Shown here in pieces: positions 11,356 through 22,389 of a stretch of DNA of 64,000 bases (positions are counted from its first letter, which is position 1; every line of letters starts with the position of its first letter). Where the stretch lies: the NCBI GenBank assembly GCA_033980235.1, contig CM067065.1, positions 25,390,836-25,454,835 of the forward strand. The letters are read 5' to 3'. Under the pieces are notes generated by a model. The model was not told the origin of the DNA. It saw only the letters and a list, made by a program, of their open reading frames with translations, and did no database searches. Origin of the DNA: Diadema setosum. Its lineage: Eukaryota; Echinodermata; Echinoidea; Diadematoida; Diadematidae. The translations under genes and the position numbers were made by a program.

Positions 11356-14300
11356 ATGATGGATAGTACGACTCAGGTTGTGAATTTTCCTTATCACTCT
11401 CTAAACAATGATGATTTTTTTGATATGTTTAATCATGGTTCGGTAACTCATGAAACAAATGAATCCTACAGTAAACGTTTCTGTGCAAACTATGATTTTA
11501 ATTCTCATACTAAAAGTATAAATTTTGGTGAAGATAATAATGAACAATATCTTAGTTCTGAATATTTTACAATCAATCAATTCAATGCTTTAACTGAAAT
11601 AACTCAAAGTTTTTCGTTGATGCAACTCAATATAAGGAGTTTGAATCGTAATTTTGATAATTTTTGCTGTTTCATGAATGACATTCATAAATCATCTTTC
11701 TCTGTAATTGGTCTGAGTGAAACATGGATCAGTCCGACTTCTATGCCTACGTTCTCTCTTCCCGGGTATGACTTTATAGAAAACAGTCGTCAGCACAAGA
11801 AAGGCGGAGGAGTTGCCCTGTATATAAAGCAAAACCTTGATTATATTATTCATAGTGGATTGAACTGCATGAGTGAAGCTGTAGAATCACTCTTTATTGA
11901 AATTAACGTGCCTGGTTCTAGGAATATACTTGTATTAGTCATGTACCGACCTCCGAATTCTGAGGTTCAAGATTTCTTTACTTATCTGCAATCGTTATTG
12001 CAAAATCCAATTTTTAACAATAAAGATTGTTATATTATGGGAGATTTTAACGTAGATTTATCTAAGTTTCAGACATTAAATTCTGCTCAGAATTTATTAG
12101 ATATTATGATGTCCTCATCTTTTTTACCCCTTATAACAAAGCCAACTAGAGTAACTAATCATTCAGCAACACTTATTGATAATATATTCTGCAATATTAA
12201 CCCATTACCCTTTTCTGGCATTGTTTTATCAGATTTGTCCGACCATTACCCCATATTTACTCATATTCCAGTTAATCGCAAACGTAATTTGAATTCTTCT
12301 GTAGTGTATTTTCGAAAAGTTACACCAGATAATATAGCTAGGTTGCAAGATGGTTTTAATGCAGTAGATTGGTCTGAGGTATATGATGCTGAGGACCCAA
12401 ATTATGCTTATGATTTATTCATGAGAAAATTGAATTTACTTTTAGATAAGTATGTTCCTTTAGTTAAGAAAAATAATAGTAATTATAAAGATTCCCTAGA
12501 CTCCCGTGGATATCCAAGTCCTTGTTGCGGTCAATCAACCGAAAAAATAATTTGTATTACGCTGATAAAATCAAACGTACTGAGGAATCTCGTCATAAAT
12601 ATATTTCATATAAGAATGTTCTTACTCAAATTTTGCGTTGTGCAAAACGAAAATATTTCAGTGATCAGATACATTATTTTAAACATGATATCCAGAATAC
12701 TTGGAAAGTTATTGATTCGGCCATTAATAGAAACAAAGAAACATCCCGTATTACTACAATCAAACATAATGATCTTACAATTGTTGATTCAAGGTTTATA
12801 GCTGATGTTTTTAATCAATATTTTTCACAGATAGGAAATAATTTTGCTAAAAAGATTCCTAAATCTCAAAAGTTATTTGTTGATTTTTTACAAACGCCTA
12901 ATCCCAGCTCCTGTTTTTTTGCTCCCACTCACCGGAACGAACTAATTGATATAGTTCGGAATTTAAAGAGTAAAAAAAGTGTTGGTTATGATAATATTGA
13001 TAATGTTCTTTTAAAAAATATCATAGAGTTTGTTGTTGACCCTTTGGTTCATGTGTTTAATTTGTCTTTAAGTAAGGGCGTTGTCCCCGAGGCTATGAAA
13101 GTATCTAAGGTTATTCCTATTTTTAAGAAAGGGGATAGGGAAGACATCAGTAATTATAGACCAATATCTTTGTTATCCACTATCTCTAAATTACTGGAAA
13201 AAGTTGTACATTTTAGACTTTTGGATTTTCTTAATAAGCATAACATTATTTCTAATAATCAGTTTGGTTTCCGGCAAGAACACAACACATCTCAGGTAGT
13301 CCTTACTTTCTTAGATAAAGTCTCCAAAGCCATCGATAAATTTCATCATACTATAGGTGTGTTCCTGGACTTCTCCAAGGCCTTCGATACCATTGACCAC
13401 AAAATACTCCTTTACAAATTATCCCATTATGGTATTCGAGGGATGGCCTTGGAGTGGTTCATGAGCTACCTTACTAATCGCAAACAATTTGTTTATATTA
13501 ATGGTCATAAATCTCTTATGCATGATATCACTTGTGGTGTACCGCAAGGGAGTTTACTTGGTCCACTTTTATTTGTTCTTTACATCAATGATATTGAACA
13601 TTCATCAAGTATTCTTTCCTTTCTATTATTTGCTGATGATACAAATGTGTTCTTTTCTAGTTCTGATCCTGTCTTATTGATTGATACTATGAATATTGAG
13701 ATAAAAAATTTACTTTACTGGACTAGAGCCAACAAATTATCAATTAATTTTCAAAAAACTAAATGTATGCTTTTTAGTAATTCTTTGGAAAAGTTATCTC
13801 AGAACATTTATTTGGATAATGTAGTTGTAGAAGAAGTTTCTTCAATTCGATTTTTAGGTTTGATCCTTGATAATAAGCTCACTTGGGATTGGCATATTGA
13901 TTCAATTTGCCGTACAATTTCTAGAAATGTCGGCGTAATCAATAAAGTTAAATTTTATTTTCCCCAAAATGTTTTATTAATGTTATATTCATCTCTTATT
14001 TTACCCTATCTGAACTATGGCATTCTCGCCTGGGGCAACACTTACTCCTCGTATCTAGAAAGAATATTATTATTGCAGAAAAAAGCTCTTCGTATTATTT
14101 GTAGAGAGTCGTGGAGATGTCATACAAACGATTTGTTTTATCAAAATAATATTTTAAAAATTAAGGATTTGTATTGTTTGAATTTAGGTCAGTTTATGTA
14201 CAAATTGATAAATAATTCCCTTCCTTTTGCGTTTGATTCCATGTTTATTCAAAATAAAACTGTACATTCATACCCCACGAGACAAATCAATGAATTCCAT

Positions 14301-14480
14301 TTACCACTCTCTAGGACGATTTTTGCAAAGTCTATATTCTCCTCCGCTGGACCTAAATTTTGGAACTCCCTTGACAGCAGCATAAAAGAATCTCTAAGTT
14401 TTAACACTTTTACTTTGAAATTAAAGAAAATGTTTATCAATTCTTATATCACTGGGGATTTGCATTTCGAAAGTTGCTAA
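11356..14480 (+). pseudogene. LINE ORF2: endonuclease plus reverse transcriptase (L2/CR1-like), one frameshift
   Basis: This is the polyprotein that nicks target DNA and copies element RNA. The ATG at 11356 opens the frame. APE-type endonuclease motifs are visible in order: QLNIRS (about residue 90), SETW (121), MYRPPNS (196), GDFNVD (229), TLIDNIF and SDHYPIF (about 295). A single-base frame change near 12,495-12,515 moves the rest to another frame, which is open to 14480. That part has the RT signatures IPIFKKGD, NYRPISLL, QFGFR, FLDFSKAFDTIDH, GVPQGSLLGPLLF and FADD (13629), and ends with the LINE C-terminal pattern (GPKFWNSLD). There is no RNase H domain. Rejoined length is about 1040 residues, normal for the family. 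Apart from the shift the copy is well preserved. Confidence 0.92.
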
Positions 14481-14820
14481 CTGATTTCTTTGCTGTTAAA
14501 GTCTTTACTTTGTTCAATCTATTTCATAACTGTTATATATATTACTTATAGATAGTCCACTTCTTGGTAAGACCAAAGTCTCATGTGCCCTGGCGTTGAC
14601 CCTTGAACTCTTCCTCCTTTGTCCTTTTCTCTCTCTTCCTCTGTCTTCCTGTCCCCCTCTGGCCTTTGACCTCCTATTTATTCTTTCCACGCGTATGTGG
14701 GAGAGCAGCTTTGTTTTTGTCTGTGTGTGCGTTTTGTGTGCGTACTTGTTTTATTCTCTGTTTCCCGAGGACTATGTCAAATTGTCTTGTTGCATTATTA
14801 CTATAATTTTCACGACTCAC

Positions 14821-14864
14821 GAGGGGACTGCATTCTACAAGCTTGGCTTTTTAGCAGTCCCCTC
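14821..14864 (+). other. LINE 3' UTR RNA hairpin, copy 1
   Basis: A perfect 11-bp stem pairs GAGGGGACTGC (14821-14831) with GCAGTCCCCTC (14854-14864). The 22-base loop contains TACAAGC...GCTT, in which AAGC (14839-14842) can pair with GCTT (14846-14849). The same loop sits in copies 2 and 3 on stems of different sequence. For L2-type LINEs such as eel UnaL2, a 3' stem-loop is known to be recognised by the RT. That role is inferred here. Confidence 0.85.
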
Positions 14865-15069
14865 CATTTCCGACCTTTTATTTCTTTCTTATGATTCAGT
14901 CACATTTTGCCCATGTACTTTTTCAACTAGTATGTTTATTGAGTCATGTAAACAAATGACGTGTATCTAAATTTCATTTGGAAATGTAATAGTTACATTG
15001 TACTTAATTTGCTTGTATGAAATTGTCATATTGTATGTTTTGGCCGGAAATGAAATAAAAATGAAATGA

Positions 15070-16860
15070 AGTGTGTATCCCCGCCCTTTCTATACAGGTA
15101 AATGATCTAAGTTTGGTATGCTATTATAAAAGCCTGCACGAGTCACGCAGAAGAACTGATTCCGCGATCACTTTTAACCTTTCATAAAATTCACGTTTTA
15201 AGATAGTAACGATAGCTTGTAGGAGATAGAATAAGTTAGCGTCCCTGACTGTGGTTCTGAACACAAAAGGGGACTGAAAAATTCTTATACAAATTAGAAG
15301 ACATAATGCCGATCCTCCAACACTGTTGCTCCATTCCTTCATTGATTCTGCTATCAATGGCGAAGAAAGAATACTGGTTGCGTGATTATCCACCCCATGA
15401 TAGCAGGAAGTTTACCTTTCATTGTTTAAGGCTTCGTTGATGCGGGGTTTACTCGGATACAAGGCGTGAACAGTGTCGTCCGAGTTCTTTCATTCGAAAT
15501 TCCTCAGAATACGTAATTCAATGGGCAATTAGCGCTGCTACTTTGCAAAGCTGTTAGCCAAATTCTATGCAGACTTGACCTCTCACATGTCAGCTACACG
15601 CAATACACGACAAACAGCTATCATTACAAAAATTCTGATTAAAAAACAAAACAAAATGAAGAAGCACACTTTTGAGTAGCGACACAGCTTTCTGTCCCTT
15701 TCTCAAATAGGTCCTACTTCTAAAAAATACACAGATGACAAGAGTAAGAATATCCTCCAAAGGGAACACGAGCTATTTGGGCATTAATAATGTTTGTCTT
15801 CCGATTTCTCTCCATGCCGTCACAGCCCAAACCATCATAAGAAATAGGGCAATAAGTTTTATTAACCAGGGAAATAATTGTACGCATTACTTACATTTGG
15901 CGAATTATCACACGAATTGTCGACTTTATAAAAACGAGAATAATTGACAACTTTGACCCTCCTTTATCTCCAGAGATGAACTTTAAACAGCAAGTCACAC
16001 ACCAGGGAACGAAAGTAATGATTATTTGAATGAATTCATTAATGAGGCCAATTAATAACCGTTGTAAAAGTACACACACGCATAAAGAGGTTTCAAGTTC
16101 GATATGTGATCATTGTATTAGCTCATAGATAAAGTATCATAAATTTTGCGTGATCGTTCGTTGGAATTATTTTTTTTTTCAGCGCGATTTGTGCGTCACA
16201 TCAATCACCACTTCATGAAATGGAGTGCATGTATCAAACGAAACTCGCTGGTCATGCAATCGATGGCCTTGGTCAGTTCACTATTATTGCGTAATTCTTA
16301 AAGCCCTCGCCGCTTGGCCGCCGACGCCGCCGCGCGCACCATGCTTTGTTTTGTCTTCAATGGGGTCAAGAGCAATGCCTCATTAGCATACACCCTAGCA
16401 ACGGAGGCGGAGTCTCGACCGGACAAGAACAATAGGTGCGAAACGCAACGCAAAGGCGAGCGTTCGAAAAAAATGTAACCGAAAAAAATTGTCTCAGAAA
16501 AACTGTGATTTGGGACACTTGTACTCATTTTTACACGCTGAAATTTTCTGTATAAACAGATAAAACATCAAGGAATCAAAATCCGTCATAAAAAAATTTC
16601 GACCCGAGCAGTGCTTCCCCTTCATTTTCGGCTCATTACGGGAAAACTCCCCGTGCGACTTATGACTCATTTTGTCGGAGCGCCACACATATGTGAATAC
16701 TTTGCCGGTTGTTCTGTAATTTGAACGTAAATTACTTTCTTTAGATATAATCTTTCTCAATAATAAGACATAATGTTCAAAATATATAACCGAAACAATA
16801 CTGATTAGTAAATATTTTGATGAGATCGTGATCCTAATATAAAACACAGTGTGTGATTAA
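15070..16860. other. No supported gene; small open frames and a GC-rich patch
   Basis: A minus-strand frame (15124-15393, 89 codons) has plausible amino-acid composition but no recognised domain. A GC-rich patch with GCCGCCGACGCCGCCGCG lies near 16,315-16,335 and adjoins frames up to 117 codons (16494-16847, minus). Nothing was identified with confidence. Confidence 0.4.
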
Positions 16861-17004
16861 GACTAACCGAGTGCACATTAACCAATACAGCACAACACTG
16901 ACAGCTTGCATATTAGCTGCACTGAGCATGCAGTCAGCTGCACAGGGCCCGGCCGGCTAGTCAGCATACAGTGTGAGTGTGTACTTGTCTTGGATTAAAA
17001 CAAA

Positions 17005-17135
17005 ATGTTGTCGCGGGGAAAATTACTCGTGAGCCTAGCCATCAAGAAAAATTTATCTGCAGATAATGAGAAAGTAATTCAAAACTATTTCAATATTGAA
17101 AGAATAAAGCTGATCGTTTGTCACACGAAGCGAGG
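17005..17135 (+). CDS. Possible first coding exon, unknown protein
   Basis: An ATG at 17005 in the context AAACAAAATGT opens a frame of about 43 codons (MLSRGKLLVSLAIKKN...). It reaches a splice-donor-like CGAG|GTAAAC at about 17135/17136. The upstream 140 bases are less AT-rich than average and could be a promoter region. No domain is recognisable and the next exon was not found. The donor sequence lies in an inverted repeat, so this could be chance. Confidence 0.3.
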
Positions 17136-17232
17136 TAAACACAAATGCATGTTTGTCACACGAAGCGAGGTAACGTTAGAGTTCTAAACACAAATGCATG
17201 TTTACCTCGCTTCGTGTGATTCACGATCAGCT
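17107..17232. repeat. Inverted repeat with CACACGAAGCGAGGTAA units
   Basis: AAGCTGATCGT...CACACGAAGCGAGGTAAAC at 17107-17140 is mirrored by GTTTACCTCGCTTCGTGTG...ACGATCAGCTT at 17199-17233. A third unit lies in direct orientation between them (17156-17172). A strong cruciform or hairpin is possible. Confidence 0.85.
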
Positions 17233-17339
17233 TTTCTTTCATATTCTACTTCGATGATGAACATCTTCCGTATTATTTCAATATTAACTTGTTGTGAAGT
17301 AACTTTATAGGCCTATAGACCCTTGTCAAAATTCCTCAT

Positions 17340-18320
17340 GCTACAAATCTGAAAGTTTCGTCGAAAGGCAATAGACCTAGAGGACCTAGATCTATTTGTG
17401 TTGTATCGGATAAACGTCGCGTTATACTAATATGTTAGACCCTATATTTAAATCTAAGTCCAAGTCTAAGACTTGTCTAGACAGTAACGTTTGAGTCTTG
17501 CGTCTCTTTTCTAACGTTAGACTTAACGTTAATCAGAACTTTCAGGGTCCGTATTCCGAAAGTCTAAAGAAAGATGTATTGTAGGACTAGAATAGGCCTA
17601 CTCCAGGGCAGGCCAGTTTATAAAACTAAGAAAGAAGTCTAAGACTGAAACTTAACCACTCAGAATCCTATTCCTAGAAAGTCTAACACCGCTAGTGAAG
17701 TGTCATGTTCAATTATCTACTCCATACCATACTGTCTTAAAATTACATAGACAGCGATCTAGTTGAAAATAAATTATGTGAAAAATAGGTTGGGGCCTAC
17801 CCACGGTAAATGGACAAAATAGAGACAGTTAAGAATAAGATCTAGACAGTGTCTAGACCTTAGTGAGACTGGGTTGCGTAAAATACATGCATGATTCCAT
17901 GCTGCATGCTACAACTTAGCGTTACAAGTAAAAAGGTTACACTACAAATTTACATGACATAACAAACTTAGGTTCAATCCAGAAGGAATAGCCCTAGAGA
18001 GAAGATGTCACTTCGATCTAGACCGGTTCTAGATTTATTTTTTTTTTCTAATTAAAGAGTCCTGTCTCGTGTAGGGCTTAGACTAAACCTTCTGCAGTTC
18101 TAACGTTAGGCTATTTTTTTTTTTTTTCTGTGAGTATCGTGCATAGCCTGAGGCTGTAGACTCGTGTAGCCTGCTACGTAGCCAGCCTAGAATAAACGAT
18201 ATAAAAACTAGACCTAGCCTAGTCTAGATCGATCTAGGTCCAGACATCCGATTTAGATTTATTTTGGTCTAGACAGACTCTAGCCTAGACTGTACAGATC
18301 TAGATCTAGTTTTCTAGATC
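17340..18320. other. CTAG-rich spacer
   Basis: There is no coding sequence. The tetranucleotide CTAG occurs about 24 times in about 1 kb by hand count, roughly six times random expectation. It is concentrated at 18181-18325, where TCTAGATC, CCTAGTCTAGA and similar palindromic words overlap. TAACGTTAG words are also frequent. Confidence 0.65.
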
Positions 18321-18321
18321 T

Positions 18322-19527
18322 CAGTTTGGATTTAGGGAGAAACATAGCACCACACATGCATTATTGAGTTTTATAGAAAAAGTGGCACATGCTATTGATA
18401 AATCTTCTCATTTGATAGGTTTGTTCCTGGACTTCTCCAAGGCCTTCGACACCATCAATCATGATATTTTACTTAACAAATTACACCATTATGGAGTGCG
18501 TGGGAAGGCCTTGGAGTGGTTCAGGAGCTACCTCATGAACAGGAAACAATATGTTTCTTTAAATGGCTGTAATTCACAAATATTAAATATTAAATGTGGG
18601 GTGCCACAGGGAAGTTTATTAGGTCCACTGTTGTTTACTGTTTACATAAATGATTTTTGTAGATCATCAGATGTTCTTTCTTTTATTCTTTTTGCAGACG
18701 ACTCAAATCTATTTTTTTCACACAATAATATTTTTACCCTTGTTAATACAATAAATTTAGAATTAGAAAATGTTGCCCAGTGGATAAAAGCAAATAAGTT
18801 ATCTCTTAACTTTCAAAAAACAAAATATATGCTTTTTAGTAATTCTATTGAGGCATTACCTGTTAATATTGTTTTAGATGGTACTCCACTCGAAAATGTC
18901 TCCCATATAAAATTTCTTGGAGTAACAGTTGACAATAAGCTGTCCTGGAAATTTCATATTGACAGTATATGTAAAATTATTTCACGTAATATTGGTATAA
19001 TTAATAAGCTTAAGTTTTGTTTTCCTTTGTCGTCCCTGCTCGTATTATACTCATCCTTAATATTGCCATATTTAAGTTACGGTATTCTCGCGTGGGGAAA
19101 TACATATAAAACATTCTTAGATAAATTACTTTTATTGCAAAAGAAATCACTCCGTGTTATATGTCATACTGCATTTTTGTCCCATACTGACCCACTATTT
19201 TATGAGCATAAAATATTGAAAATTAATGATTTGTATTTGTTTAACCTAGGACAATTTATGTATAATTATAATAAAAATAATCTCCCAAATATATTTGAAA
19301 CAATGTTTCAAAGAAATCAATCCATTCATAATTATCCAACACGGCGATCAAATGATTTCCATTTGCCATTTCTGAGAACTTTGTTGGCTCAAAACACATT
19401 TATTTACGACGGGCCAAAGTACTGGAATTCACTTCCCAGTAACATTACTACTGCTCAATCTCTGAATTCCTTTAAGAATAAATTAAAACCATTTTTATTG
19501 ACATTTTACAACATCCAACAGAGTTAG
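18322..19527 (+). pseudogene. LINE ORF2, 5'-truncated RT domain (copy 2)
   Basis: The homology begins abruptly at QFGFR (18322), which corresponds to the middle of the RT domain in the copy at 12.5-14.5 kb. It is open for 401 codons to the TAG at 19525. Visible motifs are FLDFSKAFDTINH, GVPQGSLLGPLLF, FADD (18691) and the C-terminal GPKYWNSLP. There are no internal stops, so the copy is young or selected until recently, but without the N-terminal endonuclease and RT fingers it cannot be autonomous. It is similar to copy 1 but clearly a different subfamily. 5' truncation is typical of target-primed reverse transcription. Confidence 0.92.
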
Positions 19528-19911
19528 TTTCCCTTTATCATCTCAGTCAAGTCATCATTCTTTTTTACATAAGTCCTCCTATTAAACTATGTCCCTCTCT
19601 GTGTTCTAAATATAACGATGTGTTTTTTTTTTCTCCTGCATTCTTACCAACATAACTACGTATAAAAAATGTTTTGCATTACATTCAATCCAGCTTGTAT
19701 TTTATCACTTATTTTACATTACGAAATCCAGATTGCTTGCGTCCACGATGGCACATGCTGTAGTTCCCTCTTTTTTCTCCCTTTTTTTCCTCTCTTTTTT
19801 TCCTCTTCTTTTTCCTTTCCTTTTCTCTCTTTTCTTCTTCCCAATCATTTTGATGTCAGTTGACATCGGTTCGTTTATTGTGTTTTATATTGATGTTTTG
19901 TGTATTTTTCT

Positions 19912-19955
19912 GAGGGTCCCATATTGTACAAGCTTTGCTTCTTAGTGGGACCCTC
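19912..19955 (+). other. LINE 3' UTR RNA hairpin, copy 2
   Basis: The stem GAGGGTCCCA (19912-19921) pairs perfectly with TGGGACCCTC (19946-19955). The loop contains TACAAGCTTTGCTTCTTAG, nearly the same loop as copy 1, and the AAGC/GCTT inner pairing is kept. Relative to copy 1, four stem pairs have changed on both sides. Confidence 0.85.
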
Positions 19956-20472
19956 CACTTCCATCCTCATCCTTAGTTGACTTGTATTATACGCTTTATG
20001 TATTTAACAAAGATGTAATCACACCTACTTTTCATTTTCATAATTTTCTTATGTACCTTTTCAAGTTTTGTTCTGTATCACAAATATCCCGTGTATATGC
20101 AATGTACATAAATTTCTTTGTTCATTTTGATGGAGGTGAAAATAAAGTTGAAAGTTGAAAAGTTGAAAGTAGATGCTAGTTAGCGGCTAGGCCATGTAGC
20201 ATCACATTACAGCCCTGGTAAGCTTCATATTTATAAACGCGTAACGTTACAGCAAGATCGGTCTGGGAATGTAAGCAAAACGTTCCAAGAACGATCTGTT
20301 ATTTGTTAATGCTATTGTTATGAAGCCTGCTCTGCAATCAGGGCATAAATGGGTGGATGGATGATGCATCCCCAAGGGCCAGAGGTTGAGGATGGTGCAT
20401 CATGAATACTTGTACAATGATGTATACATGCATACATAATTATGGCAGAAGATTAATCCTAGTCATTCCGCT

Positions 20473-20790
20473 GTAGATACTGCGTTTTTCCTTGGGGAAA
20501 TTCGTTCCATTGTAGATATTGCGTTTTTCCTTGGGGAAATCAGTCAATTGCATGGGGTTTCCCCAAAGTATCTACATTTTCATTAATAACTCAAAAACAA
20601 AACAAAAACACAAAATGATATTTTCCAGGAAAATTGGTAGCTAGATAGACTAAAATTCCACAATGAAGGAATTTTTCAAAAGAGTATATTTTCCAGGGGC
20701 TTTGGCAAAAACATAAAATGGTGAATATCTCGGTTGTTGAAAAATGGAGCTGGATGTAGATACTGCGTTTTTCCTGGGGGGGGGGGGGGC
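20473..20790 (-). mobile_element. Right-type end of the GTATCTAC-motif TIR family
   Basis: Inverted copies of the 1.5-kb motif occur at 20473-20493, 20512-20532 and 20756-20775, the last followed by a G run (20776-20789) and CAGATATG. A partial motif, CCCCAAAGTATCTAC, is at 20561-20575. The layout mirrors 1500-1750: outer motif with G/C run, about 220 bases, then two close motifs. GAATATCTCG near 20,727 also occurs near the right end of the element ending at 34,454. It may be the other end of an element starting at 1.5 kb, or an independent end. Confidence 0.55.
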
Positions 20791-20881
20791 AGATATGATA
20801 CATGTGTATGTATCGGCATGAGCGAAAACATAATGCAGGAGCCAATAAATCAAATCAAATCAAATCAAAGGATTCAGATGA

Positions 20882-21185
20882 GAGTACATAGGAATTTCCG
20901 ATTTTGGTGGCCATCTTGGCGGTCATTTTAATTATCAGAGAGCCCTCAAGGATGCAAGATATGCATCATGCTGATTCGGATTCAACATCCTCGAAATAGG
21001 GTAAAACCACCAATTGTCAATTCATCATGGTTCGGAAAGAAATACATAGGAATTTCCGGACAGGTTTAGGCAGCCATTTTGGAGGCCATCTTGAATATCT
21101 CAAGAACCTCAAGGATACAGGAGTTGCATCATCCAGATTCGGATTCAGCACCCCGAAACAGGGTAAAACCATCAAGAAATATCGG
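20882..21185. repeat. Two-unit repeat of about 155 bp
   Basis: The ordered blocks ACATAGGAATTTCCG, GGCCATCTTG, CCTCAAGGAT, GATTCGGATTCA and AGGGTAAAACCA(C/T)CA occur twice, at about 20,888-21,016 and 21,044-21,178. Noncoding. Confidence 0.8.
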
Positions 21186-21433
21186 GAAGACGGCAAAACA
21201 AGGCTCAGCCTCTGGCATCTAGACTACACAGTTTGAACCCCAAGTTCGTTGAATTTATATGCTAAAACAAAACAAAAAATCCTTCAAAAATCCATAAAAA
21301 TTCCCGGATCACTACCAAAGTTGAATGAGGTGTTTCTTGTGTAAATATCGACTTTCCCTGCAAGTTGTATTTTAATTCGTAAGCAACTTTTTGAGTTATT
21401 TTTGAAAATACAAAAAGCAACGCCGGTGATCGC

Positions 21434-22325
21434 TTAAAGGGATGGTACAGTATTGGTGGAGATGAGAATTGGGCTTTTAACTTTTTGAGAGATACGGAGA
21501 AAACACTTATGATATCTAGTACAGAGCATACCATTTCAAGAGGAATTCAAAGTTTATTTGATGAAAATCTGGTTTAGAATGACTGAAACATCCAAAAACA
21601 AAGTAAAACAAATCGAGTGTGGGTCCCACACTTTATTAGAATCGCTCTTTTTTGGATATCGCAGCCATTTCAAAACCAATTGAGTATCTGAATGTAAGAA
21701 CGACCCAAGTCCATGGAAGACCATTTCGAATAAACTTGAAAAAACTTCATATCTTTTTTATTTGTCCAATAATAATTCATTTAACTGTGATGGGAAGGCA
21801 ACATTGTATATACAAATTAGAACATATATTGTTATGACAATAAACATTTACATTAATTGTGGAGAGGCCATTTTGTGTGATAGACTTGGGTCGTTCTTTG
21901 AATCATATGGACTTGGGTCGTTCTTTGAGTCATATACATTATATTCTGCTATAGAGATGAGAGAAGGATGAGAGAGGGCGCTATAATATGAATGTAAAAA
22001 TGACCCAAGTCCTTCATTCTTACATTCATATAAAATTTAACTCATTCATTTCAGGCACTTCCGGGGGTAATTAGGATTTATCATTTATACACAAGATGAG
22101 TCCATGCATAAGCTACAATTTCCCATGTCAAACTGAATTTGGCCAAACATTGGACTTGGGTAGTTCTTATATTCAGGTTTTCAATTTTCATCAAATAAAA
22201 TTAATGTTTAATTCCTCATATAATTACATGCTCTTTCATATTTCATAAGAGGTTTCTCATTATCTCACCAAAAAATGTTAGAAACCTGAAATTAGGTCTC
22301 AACCAAAACTATACGATCCCTTTAA
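21434..22325 (-). mobile_element. TTAA-flanked MITE interrupted by a 500-bp element
   Basis: The ends are TTAAAGGGATGGTACAG and the inverted ATACGATCCCTTTAA, the same as the intact copy at 51,589 but in reverse orientation. TTAA target sites and an A/G start are typical of Kolobok- or piggyBac-type MITEs; which one is undecided. The copy is split at 21,682 by another TIR element. Confidence 0.8.
21682..22181. mobile_element. 500-bp TIR element nested in the TTAA MITE, CAATT target duplication
   Basis: The left end reads GAGTATCTGAATGTAAGAAC and the right end is its imperfect inverse. CAATT flanks both sides (21677-21681, 22182-22186), and the flanks together match the uninterrupted copy at 51.7 kb. 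The word GGACTTGGGTCGTTCTT, in either orientation, appears in both ends and at about 21893, 21909 and 21998, giving five copies in 500 bp. Confidence 0.8.
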
Positions 22326-22389
22326 CCTCCCACTTACTTGGTAACAAAATGTCTAATAATGCCTAAAATAATGTCTAATAAATATATAG

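Larger units (their letters stand above)
11356..15069 (+). mobile_element. L2/CR1-like LINE copy 1 (ORF2 to 3' tail)
   Basis: ORF2 is followed by a 590-base 3' UTR rich in CCTCT/TCTTCC. The UTR has an 11-bp hairpin (14821-14864) and ends in a short ATGAAATAAAAATGAAATGAA tail. The 5' limit is uncertain because the ORF1-type region at 6446 may or may not belong to it. The related copy at 18.3 kb shares the UTR order: pyrimidine-rich block, hairpin, repeat tail. Confidence 0.85.
18322..20170 (+). mobile_element. L2/CR1-like LINE copy 2, 5' truncated
   Basis: The truncated ORF2 is followed by about 640 bases of 3' UTR. The UTR has a T/C-rich block (19770-19850), a 10-bp hairpin (19912-19955) and a tail of GTTGAAA repeats (20141-20168). 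The UTR order matches copy 1, while the tail repeat differs. Confidence 0.88.

Noticed and set aside
11145..11366. 73-codon frame overlapping the ORF2 start as a coupled ORF1
   Set aside because: The 11-base overlap ATGATGGATAG would suit termination-reinitiation, but the sequence is a low-complexity hydrophobic translation with no ORF1 features.
14596..14970. 124-codon plus-strand frame after LINE ORF2
   Set aside because: It lies in the LINE 3' UTR, is driven by a pyrimidine-rich block, and overlaps the conserved hairpin. There is no sign of protein selection.
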